Positions 17,645 to 26,027 of a stretch of DNA of 64,000 bases are shown here, piece by piece. The position numbers and the translations under genes are program-made. The stretch comes from Clostridiales bacterium (GTDB taxonomy: Bacteria > Bacillota > Clostridia > Lachnospirales > Lachnospiraceae), in the NCBI GenBank assembly GCA_018372435.1, contig JAHAJA010000013.1, forward strand, positions 31,863 through 95,862. Direction: 5' to 3'. The stretch's first letter is position 1; each line of letters starts with the position of its first letter. The notes under the pieces were generated by a model. That model saw only the letters and a list, made by a program, of their open reading frames with translations. It had not been told where the DNA came from and made no database searches.

Positions 17645-18165
17645 AGCTCGATACCTTCTCTAGGTAATACGCCTTTATCATAAGGATGACGAACTTTCTT
17701 AATATCGGATATATAATCAGCCATATCAAGTAATTCTGGAGCAGGATGCTTTCCAGTTAGAACGACTTCTAATTGTTCTGGTTTGATATGCAGGAAACTA
17801 ATTAAGTAGTTGCAATCTATAAAATGATATGAATATACGTAAGTAACTTCATCAAGTATTAGTAGGTCATAGTTTTCATCTATGGCCTTTTTGCATGCCT
17901 CTTTTAATAAGGAACTATAATAATCATAGGCATGCTCTTTTTCTTCATCGCTAAGACTATAGTAATAGCCGAATACCTTAGATGTTGGTATTACTGTAAT
18001 ATTAGGTTGAAGGGATAGAGAGGATAACTCACTTGATGAGTTAGTTTTCATAAATCTTGTAAGTAAAACCTTTTTATTAGCTCCTGCAGCACGTAAAGCT
18101 AAACCAAGTGCAGCAGTTGTTTTGCCTTTGCCATCGCCACAATATATGTGAATATATCCTTTCAT
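17641..18165 (-). CDS. cobO: Cob(I)alamin adenosyltransferase (CobA/BtuR type)
   Basis: Transfers the adenosyl group of ATP to cob(I)alamin to make coenzyme B12. The 174-residue protein has the P-loop GDGKGKTTAALGLALRAAG near the N-terminus, LLILDEVTYVYSYHFID (Walker B) and EVVLTGKHPAPELLDMADYISDIK, diagnostic for the CobA type. The start at 18165 (MKGYIHIYCGDG) has GAGG 8 bases upstream; the open frame extends 19 codons further without a better site. It is an isolated gene, which suggests use for salvaged corrinoids. Confidence 0.93.
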   Translation of the reverse strand: MKGYIHIYCGDGKGKTTAALGLALRAAGANKKVLLTRFMKTNSSSELSSLSLQPNITVIPTSKVFGYYYSLSDEEKEHAYDYYSSLLKEACKKAIDENYDLLILDEVTYVYSYHFIDCNYLISFLHIKPEQLEVVLTGKHPAPELLDMADYISDIKKVRHPYDKGVLPREGIEL

Positions 18166-18397
18166 ATCTGGTTCCTCTCTTGTCTTATTGATATGTTTAC
18201 CACTATTACATAGAATGGGCAATTAAACAAAATTTATACATATAAGCTAGTTATAGAAAAATAAGAAGCTAGTAATAAAATACAGCTTGTTTTCTTGTCG
18301 TAGGTGAATTATTATGTTAGATAAATGATGTTAGAGAAGAGGAAAGAGGTGATTGGACCTCATTTCTTTCAATATCTTATAAAAAGGATGTGAAAGC

Positions 18398-19462
18398 ATG
18401 ATTAGTGCTCTGATTAGAGAGTTTAGGAAGAATAATTATGAGGAAATAGAGGTTAATAATCATAATTCAGCAATCTTTTATCAAGTTAAAGATGAAGGGA
18501 TTTATATTGTGTCATTGTTTGAGTGTGTTAACAATAATGATCAATCTGAGAAAACGTTAGAGTACTATAATAATAGAATGTCTCAGATGAAATGGAGTTT
18601 TATTAATCAAGGATATCGAAATATTAAAGTACTACATGTTATAATATCTGAAGATATCAGTGAGGCAAGGGAGTTTATTAAAGATTCCGATACCTATTGG
18701 ATTGTCAATACAAGTACGAATCAGCTAGTAATCTTTGAGAACCAAAAACCAGTATTCTTAGATGCGAGAGAGAGCATTGAACGGGTTCTAGGTTTAGAAG
18801 ATGATACGTATGACTTAAAGTCTAAAGGAAATCGAGTACCAAAACTAATTGCATATATATCACCTATAGCAATTACATGTAGTATCTTACTCATTAATAT
18901 TATTATATTCTTAATTATGGATTTGTCTTTCGATTGGTCTATCTATAATGCTTTTGTAGAGCAGGGGGGCATTAGTTATGATACCATTGTCAAAGACCAT
19001 CAGTTTTATAGATTTTTGACCCATATGTTCATCCATGCAGATATGGACCATTTATTCGGAAATATGATTGTATTATTCTTTATCGGTTCACAAGTGGAAA
19101 AAAGACTTGGTAAATATCGATATCTAATTTTGTATTTTATTGGGGGATTTGTTGCGGCGATAACTTCCCTAGGATATAATAGAATACAGGATAGCAGTAC
19201 ATTATCGATTGGAGCTTCTGGCGCAATATTTGCAGTAGTTGGAGCGATGGTAGCAATTGTTATATTTAACAAAAGAGAGTTTGAAGAGATTGGTATAAGG
19301 CAATTACTATTCTTTGTTGTAATTTCAATTATTAATGGAATGAATGCACAGGGGATTGATAATGCAGCCCATGTAGGTGGTCTGCTTGCTGGTTTAATAC
19401 TTGGACAAGTTTTATATTTTGGTGCTACAAATAAGAAAAAGGGGGGCAAATATGAAAGTTAA
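18398..19462 (+). CDS. Rhomboid family intramembrane serine protease
   Basis: The 354-residue protein has an N-terminal cytosolic domain of about 150 residues, unlike typical rhomboids. Seven or so membrane segments follow from residue 153. The rhomboid core shows HMFIHADMDHLFGNMIVLFF, the catalytic Ser in GASGAIFAVVGA and the catalytic His in NAAHVGGLLAGL. The N-terminal region (YYNNRMSQMKWSFINQGY) is of unknown function and may bind substrate or a partner. The gene overlaps the next one by 11 bases, implying translational coupling. AAAGGATG lies before the start. Confidence 0.92.
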   Translation: MISALIREFRKNNYEEIEVNNHNSAIFYQVKDEGIYIVSLFECVNNNDQSEKTLEYYNNRMSQMKWSFINQGYRNIKVLHVIISEDISEAREFIKDSDTYWIVNTSTNQLVIFENQKPVFLDARESIERVLGLEDDTYDLKSKGNRVPKLIAYISPIAITCSILLINIIIFLIMDLSFDWSIYNAFVEQGGISYDTIVKDHQFYRFLTHMFIHADMDHLFGNMIVLFFIGSQVEKRLGKYRYLILYFIGGFVAAITSLGYNRIQDSSTLSIGASGAIFAVVGAMVAIVIFNKREFEEIGIRQLLFFVVISIINGMNAQGIDNAAHVGGLLAGLILGQVLYFGATNKKKGGKYES

Positions 19463-20435
19463 TATTTACTATGGTGGAAGAGGATTAATTGATGATCCAA
19501 CAATATATGTTATGAATAAAATGATTGAGGTCTTAGAAGAACTACGAGTTGAGGTCAGCAAATATAATCTCTATGAAGATAAGAATTCTATTACCGTGTT
19601 ACCAAAGACATTAAAGGAAGCAGATGGAATTATTCTAGCAACTAATCTAGAATGGTGGGGAATTGGAGGCTATATGCAACAATTTCTTGACTCATGTTGG
19701 TTATATGGTGACAAAGAACATATTAGTAAGCTCTATATGATGCCGATTGTAATGTCTAAAACATATGGAGAAAGAGAAGCACAATTATCGCTTGTGAAGG
19801 CTTGGGAAGTACTTGGAGGTATTTCTGGTGAAGGTTTATGTGCTTATGTTGCAGATCATGTTGAGTTTGAAACCAATCCAGCTTATAAGGCAATTATTGA
19901 AAAGAAAGCAGAGGCACTATATCGTAGTATTAGTCAGAAGCAAAAGGGATTACCATCAAGCTATAGCGCAATCAATCGTACTGTTTTAAGGAATACAAGT
20001 ATTGAATTGACTCCGCAAGAGAGTGAACAATTATCAGTGTATGTATCAGATGATACTTATGTTAAAAAACAAAAGGAAGACATTGAAGAATTAGCCAGCT
20101 TGTTTAAAGAAATGTTGGGATCAGATAATAAGGAAGAAAATTTTATAAAAGAAATTAAGGATAGTTTTAATCCCTTGCAAGGATTTTCGGGTACTTTTGA
20201 GATTACGTTATCTGATGAAAATAAGGTTCTAGTAATTGATATTAAAGATGAGAATATTAACTGTTACTATGGCAGTATGGAGAATGCAGATGTGTTAATT
20301 AAGACTACCCATGAGATTATGGAGAGCATTGTTAAGGGAAGAACTACATTACAGAAGTCATTTATGACAGGAGAATTATCAGCAAAAGGAAACTTTAAGT
20401 TGTTAAGAAATTTTGATTCTGTTTTTCAGTTTTAA
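19452..20435 (+). CDS. Flavodoxin-like protein fused to an SCP2 sterol-carrier domain
   Basis: The N-terminal half of the 327-residue protein (MKVNIYYGGRGLIDDPTIY, ADGIILATNLEWWGIGGYMQQFLDSCW) has the look of an NADPH-dependent FMN reductase/flavodoxin fold. The last 100 residues (FSGTFEITLSDENKVLVIDIKD, ADVLIKTTHEIMESIVKGR, LSAKGNFKLLRNF) match the SCP2/hydrophobic-ligand-binding pattern. The fusion suggests redox chemistry on a bound lipid or other hydrophobic compound, but no substrate can be named. It overlaps the rhomboid gene by 11 bases, with GGGGGG within that gene's end as ribosome site. Confidence 0.8.
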   Translation: MKVNIYYGGRGLIDDPTIYVMNKMIEVLEELRVEVSKYNLYEDKNSITVLPKTLKEADGIILATNLEWWGIGGYMQQFLDSCWLYGDKEHISKLYMMPIVMSKTYGEREAQLSLVKAWEVLGGISGEGLCAYVADHVEFETNPAYKAIIEKKAEALYRSISQKQKGLPSSYSAINRTVLRNTSIELTPQESEQLSVYVSDDTYVKKQKEDIEELASLFKEMLGSDNKEENFIKEIKDSFNPLQGFSGTFEITLSDENKVLVIDIKDENINCYYGSMENADVLIKTTHEIMESIVKGRTTLQKSFMTGELSAKGNFKLLRNFDSVFQF

Positions 20436-20470
20436 TATAGTGTATAAATGAAGTGGGTTTATAACGATAG

Positions 20471-20523
20471 AAAACCTCAAAGTACCAATTGGGAGTAGGA
20501 GTACTTTGAGGTTTCTTTTTTTC
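20471..20523 (+). terminator. Terminator after the flavodoxin-SCP2 gene
   Basis: AAACCTCAAAGTAC (20472-20485) pairs with GTACTTTGAGGTTT (20501-20514), followed by a T-rich tract. Confidence 0.9.
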
Positions 20524-20591
20524 TAATTAATTGGGAGTTAATTAGATAGACTCTTATGGTCTCTTAACGGATGGCCAACTGAATTGGGAGT
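20487..20591 (+). repeat. Three copies of AATTGGGAGT
   Basis: The 10-mer AATTGGGAGT occurs at 20487-20496 (in the terminator loop), 20529-20538 and 20582-20591, with starts 42 and 53 bases apart. The second copy sits in a short palindrome-like context (TTAATTGGGAGTTAATTA). No gene explains them; they may be protein-binding sites or remnants of a duplicated segment. Confidence 0.5.
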
Positions 20592-20646
20592 TTACAATTG
20601 GTAAATGTGTTTTTTGTGGTATTTGTTTTGAATATGTTTATTAACA

Positions 20647-21414
20647 TTAACGTATAGGGAGAAAAATTTTAAATTCTGTCCAAGTATCATCAAACAGGCA
20701 CTTTATAAATCCGTCATGGGCATTTATAATTTGATCTGTTATTGCAAGCCCCATACCCGTACCATTTGGCTTATATGTGATGAAAGGCTTGAATATATTT
20801 GGCTGTTCACGTAGATCAATAGGTTCTCCGTTGTTTTTAAAAGAGATGGTTATATAATCTGTAGTGTTATCTGATGCATCTAAGTTATTTACTTCTTCTT
20901 GAATAGTAATATATATTACTCCAGATTCACCAATTGCTTCTACGGCATTCTTAATGATATTAGTAAAAGCCTGTTTCAACTTAACGGAGTCACATACAAA
21001 TGATTCTATTTTTGATAAAGAATCCTCTGTAGCATTAAGTTGAATCTTAATATCATTGTTTGCAGTATATATTATGAAACTTTGTGTGAGTTTCTGTAGC
21101 ATCTCATATATATTAGTTGATTCTAGATTAAGTTCATTACTATGGTTATAAGTAGTTACGTCTTCTAATAAGAGAATTAAGTCGCTAATGTCCTCTGTGA
21201 GTTGTTCCCAGAGATTACTTTCAGCAACCTCAGGATAGTGAGATTCAATTAGCTGTACAGTGCTACTTATTAAGGTTAACGGGTTTCTTATCTCATGGGT
21301 TATTTGAGAAATTACAAATTGGTGTTCAGATTCCATTTGTTTTACCACTTCATCTAATTCTTTATTTGCATTGCAAAGTTGATGAAGTCTCGCTGCTGTC
21401 TTATCATTATACAT
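20647..21414 (-). CDS. Soluble sensor histidine kinase (orphan)
   Basis: The 255-residue protein has an H-box SQITHEIRNPLTLISS (His near residue 40), an N-box IIKNAVEAIGESG, a G1 box GEPIDLREQPNIFKPF and a G2 box GTGMGLAI. There is no membrane span and no recognisable sensor domain, only a short helical N-terminus, so it must sense through protein partners or merely relay phosphate. The layout resembles sporulation-type orphan kinases, which is inference. No response regulator is adjacent. I start at 21414 (GAGG 8 bases upstream); an ATG two codons earlier is possible. Confidence 0.85.
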   Translation of the reverse strand: MYNDKTAARLHQLCNANKELDEVVKQMESEHQFVISQITHEIRNPLTLISSTVQLIESHYPEVAESNLWEQLTEDISDLILLLEDVTTYNHSNELNLESTNIYEMLQKLTQSFIIYTANNDIKIQLNATEDSLSKIESFVCDSVKLKQAFTNIIKNAVEAIGESGVIYITIQEEVNNLDASDNTTDYITISFKNNGEPIDLREQPNIFKPFITYKPNGTGMGLAITDQIINAHDGFIKCLFDDTWTEFKIFLPIR

Positions 21415-21760
21415 AAACATCACCTCTTTTACATATATTACCAACAAAAAATGAGAATTTCAACTAATTTTTATTTACATCAATCGACAATCATAAGCTC
21501 AATTTATATAAATACTATATTTTTAGAGCTTTTTGTGTCTAAAAAAATCATAATAAGAGGAAGAAAAGAATAAAAACATTGTATTTAATTTGATACAATA
21601 GTAAAAAATAATTGAATTATATGCAAAAAACATGGGCATACACCAGTAATTACCAAAATATGTAAATGAACAATACGGTTCGACAACATATTCAGTGAAG
21701 AAAGGTCAATGTATATTTAACAAATTAATGTTTAAAATTAATAAAGTGTGAGTTATAATG

Positions 21761-21820
21761 TAACTTATCGGAAGGAAATCAAGCGACGCGAAGCGTCATT
21801 TGATTTCACCCGATAAGTTA
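21761..21820. repeat. Long compound hairpin at the left end of a tandem repeat array
   Basis: Three nested inverted pairs line up in 60 bases. TAACTTATCGG pairs with CCGATAAGTTA, GAAATCAA pairs with TTGATTTC, and GACGC pairs with GCGTC around a GAA loop. A TATAAT box at 21754-21759 lies just before it, so it may be the 5' end of a transcript. The right arm (CCGATAAGTTA) recurs in each downstream repeat, the left arm does not. Confidence 0.75.
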
Positions 21821-22084
21821 GCGATAGAACGAAGTTCTAGAGCTAGGAATTACACGGAGTGTAAGACCGTAACAAAGTCAAGAGTCTTGACTTGAAGGAG
21901 TCATATGTTAACAAGTATATTAGTTTTAATTTCACCCGATAAGTTAGCGATAGAACGAAGTTCTAGAGCTAGGAATTACACGGAGTGTAAGACCGTAACA
22001 AAGTCAAGTATCTTGACTTGAAGGAGTCATATGTTAACAAGTATATTAGTTTGATTTCACCCGATAAGTTAGCGATAGAACGAA
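21804..22084. repeat. Tandem array of 125-126-bp modules, each with three short hairpins
   Basis: Units begin TTTCACCCGATAAGTTAGCG at 21804, 21930 and 22055, giving two full copies and a 30-base partial. Each full copy carries three trinucleotide-loop hairpins about 25 bases apart: TAGAAC-GAA-GTTCTA, TTACAC-GGA-GTGTAA and AGTCAAG-NNN-CTTGACT. The third loop is AGT in copy 1 and TAT in copy 2 while both stems are exact. The array fills the gap between the orphan kinase and the HIT gene (21415-22131), ends 48 bases before the HIT start, and is probably a structured RNA or a non-autonomous repeat element. Confidence 0.85.
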
Positions 22085-22131
22085 TAATACAAATTAAAAT
22101 ATAATATTTATAAGAAAACGGAGGAACAGTA

Positions 22132-22545
22132 ATGAAGGATAATTGTATTTTCTGTAAAATAGCAGCAGGAGAAATTCCATCTTATACGATTTATGAAGAC
22201 GATGATTTTAAGGCATTTATGGATATATCACCAGCTTCAAAGGGGCATACAATTTTAATTCCAAAAGTGCATGCAGATAATCTTTTTGAGTTAGATGAAA
22301 CGTTAGCATCAAAATTACTTCCAGTAGCAGCGAGAATTGCTAAGGCATTAAAAGCAGAACTTCACTGTGAAGGATTGAATCTATTACAAAACAATGGTGA
22401 AATAGCTGGTCAAACGGTATTTCACTTCCATATGCATATCATCCCTAGATATGAAGTAGACAAGGTGGTTGTTAAATGGGTGGAAGATAAATACGAAGGA
22501 GAACCACTTGATCAACTAAGTGAAAAAATTAAAAAACACTTATAA
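22132..22545 (+). CDS. HIT family nucleotide hydrolase/transferase
   Basis: In this 137-residue histidine-triad protein the catalytic triad HFHMHIIP and the N-terminal zinc-type CIFCKIAAGEIPS are intact, with SPASKGHTILIPKVH between them, typical of HINT-type proteins acting on purine nucleoside phosphoramidates or dinucleotides. The start has GGAGGA 8 bases upstream. Its leader consists of the hairpin repeat array, which could influence expression. It ends at a strong shared terminator. Confidence 0.94.
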   Translation: MKDNCIFCKIAAGEIPSYTIYEDDDFKAFMDISPASKGHTILIPKVHADNLFELDETLASKLLPVAARIAKALKAELHCEGLNLLQNNGEIAGQTVFHFHMHIIPRYEVDKVVVKWVEDKYEGEPLDQLSEKIKKHL

Positions 22546-22576
22546 GAAGCGTTTAAAAATAACATCGATTATATGT

Positions 22577-22632
22577 AAAAAGAGACTACTGCAAAATTAT
22601 TTCTACTCGCATATTTTGCAATAGTCTCTTTT
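22577..22632. terminator. Bidirectional terminator between HIT and murG
   Basis: AAAAGAGACTACTGCAAAAT and ATTTTGCAATAGTCTCTTTT form a 20-base stem with one mismatch, with A-run and T-run flanks. Confidence 0.9.
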
Positions 22633-22634
22633 CT

Positions 22635-23708
22635 CTAGCGTTTTCCTTTGGCTAGACTTTCTATAAGTGTAACGATAGAAGCTACCGCATCATTCAAGTT
22701 ACTTTCACTCATTTTCGAGGTATAAGAAGTACGGTTTTCGTATACTTCATTAACAGCCTTTAATAAAGTATCTTCTGTTAATTCTTCTTCTGGTAATACA
22801 TAACTAAAACCTTGCTTCTTAAAGGAAGCTGCGTTAAGTATTTGATCACCACGACTTTGTGCCGCTGATAATGGTATCAATATATTCGGCTTTTTCAGTG
22901 CAAGTAATTCACAGATTGCGTTTGCACCAGCACGAGAGATTACAATGTCGGCACAAGCTAGTAAATCACTAAGTTCTTCTTTAATATATTCGTATTGGAC
23001 ATATCCTTTTTTACCTACGAGGGATTCATCCACTTTGCCTTTGCCGCACAAATGAATGACTTGGAATTGTTTTAATAGTGTATCTAGAATCTTACGAACA
23101 GCTTCATTCACTACGGCAGATCCAAGACTTCCACCTACAATTAAGATAGTAGGTTTGTTCTGTGAGAATCCACAGAAATCAAGACCCTTTAATTTGTTTC
23201 CAGAAAAAAGTTCTTTACGGATAGGAGAACCTGTTAAGACTGCTTTTCCTTCTGGAAGATTATTTAATGTTTCAGGGAAGTTTGCACATACTTTAGTTGC
23301 AGAAGGAATACAGATACGGTTTGCAAGGCCAGGAGTCATATCTGATTCATGAATAATGGTTGGAACTTTTCTCTTTTTAGCGGCTAAAACAACAGGAACC
23401 GTTACAAACCCACCTTTAGAAAAGATAACATCCGGTTTTAATTCTTTAATTAAATTTTTTGCTTCAAAGTAACCTTTAACTACTTTGAAGGGATCACTAA
23501 AATTCTTAACATCAAAGTAACGTCTTAGTTTACCAGAAGATATACCGTGGTAAGGAATATTCAGATCCTCGATTAATTTACGTTCCATTCCATCATAAGA
23601 ACCAATGTATTGTATATCATATCCGGCAGATTTCAGCGCAGGAATTAACGCAATGTTTGGTGTGACATGCCCAGCGGTACCACCACCAGTAAGTATAACT
23701 CGTTTCAT
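22635..23708 (-). CDS. murG: UDP-GlcNAc:lipid-pyrophosphoryl-MurNAc-pentapeptide transferase
   Basis: Makes lipid II at the inner membrane face. The 357-residue protein has N-terminal TGGGTAGHVTPNIALIPAL (family G-loop 1), HESDMTPGLANRI, GSPIRKELF, and the C-terminal donor site ILIVGGSLGSAVVNEAV and SRAGANAICELLALKKPNILIPL with SAAQSRGDQ. The start at 23708 has GGAGG 9 bases upstream; the frame upstream of it is leader. The gene is outside a dcw cell-wall cluster here, so another murG copy may exist elsewhere. Confidence 0.95.
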   Translation of the reverse strand: MKRVILTGGGTAGHVTPNIALIPALKSAGYDIQYIGSYDGMERKLIEDLNIPYHGISSGKLRRYFDVKNFSDPFKVVKGYFEAKNLIKELKPDVIFSKGGFVTVPVVLAAKKRKVPTIIHESDMTPGLANRICIPSATKVCANFPETLNNLPEGKAVLTGSPIRKELFSGNKLKGLDFCGFSQNKPTILIVGGSLGSAVVNEAVRKILDTLLKQFQVIHLCGKGKVDESLVGKKGYVQYEYIKEELSDLLACADIVISRAGANAICELLALKKPNILIPLSAAQSRGDQILNAASFKKQGFSYVLPEEELTEDTLLKAVNEVYENRTSYTSKMSESNLNDAVASIVTLIESLAKGKR

Positions 23709-23844
23709 AATGAACCTCCATTCCTTTTTGTATTGGATCAACTGCGTATTAATCCCTGCAATTGGTCCGTTGTATATAAATGTTTTCACAGTATATAAAT
23801 ACTTTCATTGTTAGGCTGAAGCAGATCAGATTGGCGCAATCATC

Positions 23845-24744
23845 CTAAGTGAAGCGATGTCGGTATCCGCAGCGTTTGCAAAGGTCTTCAACTACGACTG
23901 AATTCTTAAATCCTTGTAGTATATCTTGTGCTCTTTTTCCATTAATAATGGATGAAAAAGATTCTGAGAAGATATTACCTAGTGAGATATCGCCTTCATT
24001 ATCTAGACAACACGGTACTACTGTTCCATCTACTAAAATAGCTGCTTGTGTACCTAGGCCATAACAAAATCCACTGGTGCTTAACACAGGGACATCAAGA
24101 CTTGGCCATTCAAAACGTTTATCTTGGTTTAAGAAGACTCGTTCCATTAATTTTATGCCTCGTGTAATGTGCTCGGGTTCAATAGAAAGGCCAAAAGAGT
24201 TTTCCAAAAGCGAGAGAACATAACGATTTTTCTCGTGTGTAAGAGAGCTTGAACATTCACCTTCTAAATTCCAGAGGCGTAAGGCAGTAATTGCCTTGGT
24301 GTGTGTACTCATGTATTTTGCATAGTCTATTACCTGATCAATATAGTTGGAAAGTTCTTTAAAGACAGACTGTGATACCTTGTTATTTAATGATAATTCT
24401 TCTTCATGCTCGAAACTATGAAGAGATATATTCACTTGTCGTAAGGCAGTTGCATGATATAAGATTTCTTGCTTCTTTTTAAGCAATGTTCCGTTTGTAG
24501 TTATATTGGCATGCATATGGTATTTTTCGCATAACGATAAAATATCCTGTAGCTTATCATGTAACAGAGGTTCCCCTTTCACATGAAGATAGACATAATC
24601 GGTATAAGGGGATATTTCTGTTAAGATATGTTCAAAGTTTTCTGTCGACATGTAAGTATGTGCTCTAGTGGACTTTGGGCAGAAGCTACAGAATAGGTTA
24701 CATATATTCGTTATTTCTATATAGATGCGTTTGAACTGCTTCAA
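23845..24744 (-). CDS. Radical SAM/SPASM domain protein
   Basis: The 299-residue protein has the [4Fe-4S] motif CNLFCSFC (CxxxCxxC) within IYIEITNICNLFC at the N-terminus, then GEPLLHDKLQDIL, a SAM-contacting segment. The C-terminus carries a SPASM-like auxiliary cluster region (GFCYGL...VDGTVVPCCLDNEG...LCKRCGYR). SPASM enzymes modify peptides, proteins or cofactors; no substrate peptide gene is evident nearby. The start is a TTG immediately after the TAA of the preceding TSCPD gene with no clear ribosome site, so translation is likely coupled. The two genes are a conserved-looking pair. Confidence 0.85.
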   Translation of the reverse strand: MKQFKRIYIEITNICNLFCSFCPKSTRAHTYMSTENFEHILTEISPYTDYVYLHVKGEPLLHDKLQDILSLCEKYHMHANITTNGTLLKKKQEILYHATALRQVNISLHSFEHEEELSLNNKVSQSVFKELSNYIDQVIDYAKYMSTHTKAITALRLWNLEGECSSSLTHEKNRYVLSLLENSFGLSIEPEHITRGIKLMERVFLNQDKRFEWPSLDVPVLSTSGFCYGLGTQAAILVDGTVVPCCLDNEGDISLGNIFSESFSSIINGKRAQDILQGFKNSVVVEDLCKRCGYRHRFT

Positions 24745-24987
24745 TTATTTCTGTGAGTAAGCTTTTAGAGCTTGTGCTAATTGATCGGGACAAGAAGTTG
24801 GACGAAAACCACATTTAACGCCTTCAAGTCTTTTAATAACCTCATCAACGGACATGCCTTCCACTAACTTGGATATACCTTGTGTGTTACCTGAACAACC
24901 ACCAACAAAGTCTACACTTTTGATGATATCGTCTTCGATTTCAAACTGGATTTCTCTGCTACAAACACCAGATGTCTTGTAATTCAT
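24745..24987 (-). CDS. TSCPD domain-containing small protein (TIGR03905 type)
   Basis: The 80-residue protein shows four conserved cysteines (GVCSREI, GGCSGNTQGI, VKCGFRPTSCPDQLA) and ends in the TSCPDQLA signature, matching the TIGR03905/TSCPD family. The same domain occurs at the C-terminus of some class II ribonucleotide reductases, where it is thought to bind metal. The stand-alone function is unknown. AGGAGA precedes the start. It is first in a two-gene operon with the radical SAM gene, suggesting a joint role. Confidence 0.85.
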   Translation of the reverse strand: MNYKTSGVCSREIQFEIEDDIIKSVDFVGGCSGNTQGISKLVEGMSVDEVIKRLEGVKCGFRPTSCPDQLAQALKAYSQK

Positions 24988-25073
24988 ACTATATCTCCTA
25001 ACTTAAAATATTCTAATCTAGTGTATTATTTTATATTAGTTTACCTTTATTTGCAATGGAAATTCATATATTC

Positions 25074-25102
25074 TTGCATTTAATTATTAGAAATGGTAAA
25101 GT
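25074..25102 (+). promoter_or_regulatory. Predicted promoter for mtnN
   Basis: TTGCAT at 25074-25079 and TAAAGT at 25097-25102 with 17-base spacing, 35 bases before the mtnN start. Confidence 0.4.
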
Positions 25103-25136
25103 CTAATAAAAACGTAAATGATCTAGGAGGACAAGC

Positions 25137-25835
25137 ATGAAGATAGGTATTATCGGGGCAATGGAACAAGAAGTTGCTAATTTGAAAGAAATAATGGAAG
25201 TAGATAGAACGATTCGTAAAGCAAGTATGGTGTTTATGAGCGGTAAGCTAAGTGGCAGGAATGTTGTTATCGTTCGTAGTGGAATTGGTAAAGTAAATGC
25301 AGCTGTATGTACACAGATTCTCGTAGATGAATTTGGTGTGGACGTAGTCATTAATACAGGGGTAGCAGGGTCCCTTCGCAATGAGATTAACATTGGAGAT
25401 ATTGTTTTATCAACGGATGCGATTACACACGATATGGATGCAACAGGATTTGGGTATGAAGTTGGTGTAATACCACAGATGGACAATTCCGTTTTCGTTG
25501 CTGACGAAAGGTTAATAGGTATTGCGAAGGAAGTATGTGAAGAAGTAAACCCAGATATCAATGTGTTTGAAGGAAGAGTTCTTAGTGGAGATCAATTCAT
25601 CTCAGATCGTGACAAGAAAGAATGGCTTGTAAAACAATTTTCAGGGTATTGTACAGAGATGGAAGGGGCAGCAATTGCGCAAACTGCATATCTTAACAAG
25701 ATTCCTTTCTTAGTAATAAGAGCGATTTCCGATAAAGCAGATAATAGTGCAGAGATGGATTATAGTGAATTCGAGGCAAAGGCAATTGAACATACAGTTA
25801 AGTTAGTATGTGGTTTAGTGGAAAGAATAGTTTAG
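25137..25835 (+). CDS. mtnN: 5'-methylthioadenosine/S-adenosylhomocysteine nucleosidase
   Basis: Cleaves adenine from MTA and SAH, recycling methylation by-products and feeding autoinducer-2 chemistry. The 232-residue protein has IGIIGAMEQEVANLKE at the N-terminus, NTGVAGSLRNEINIGDIVLS, the catalytic loop SGDQFISD and the substrate-binding MEGAAIAQTAYL, followed by RAISDKAD. All family residues are present. AGGAGG lies 8 bases before the start. It is monocistronic, bounded by a terminator. Confidence 0.97.
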   Translation: MKIGIIGAMEQEVANLKEIMEVDRTIRKASMVFMSGKLSGRNVVIVRSGIGKVNAAVCTQILVDEFGVDVVINTGVAGSLRNEINIGDIVLSTDAITHDMDATGFGYEVGVIPQMDNSVFVADERLIGIAKEVCEEVNPDINVFEGRVLSGDQFISDRDKKEWLVKQFSGYCTEMEGAAIAQTAYLNKIPFLVIRAISDKADNSAEMDYSEFEAKAIEHTVKLVCGLVERIV

Positions 25836-25841
25836 AATATC

Positions 25842-25881
25842 ACAGCAATGGTTGAAATATAGTCGACCGTTGCTGTTTTTT
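25842..25881 (+). terminator. Terminator after mtnN
   Basis: ACAGCAATGGT pairs with ACCGTTGCTGT (wobbles allowed) and is followed by six T residues. Confidence 0.85.
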
Positions 25882-26027
25882 GTTGCTATCAAGAGGTTAA
25901 TCAAGTTAGGTGTAAAGTAAGCAAGTAATTTGTCAATGACTTTTATGGACAAGGACCTTTTCAATTAAATGAGAATACGGTATAATAAATGTAAATTTAT
26001 GGTAATGACGAAAGGGGAAGTTGGTAT

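Noticed and set aside
21761..22084. CRISPR array
   Set aside because: The repeats are about 125 bases, nearly identical over their whole length, with no variable spacers and no cas genes nearby.
21801..22131. Riboswitch for the HIT gene
   Set aside because: No conserved aptamer core was recognised, and the repeated modules lack a terminator or a ribosome-site-sequestering helix just before the HIT start.
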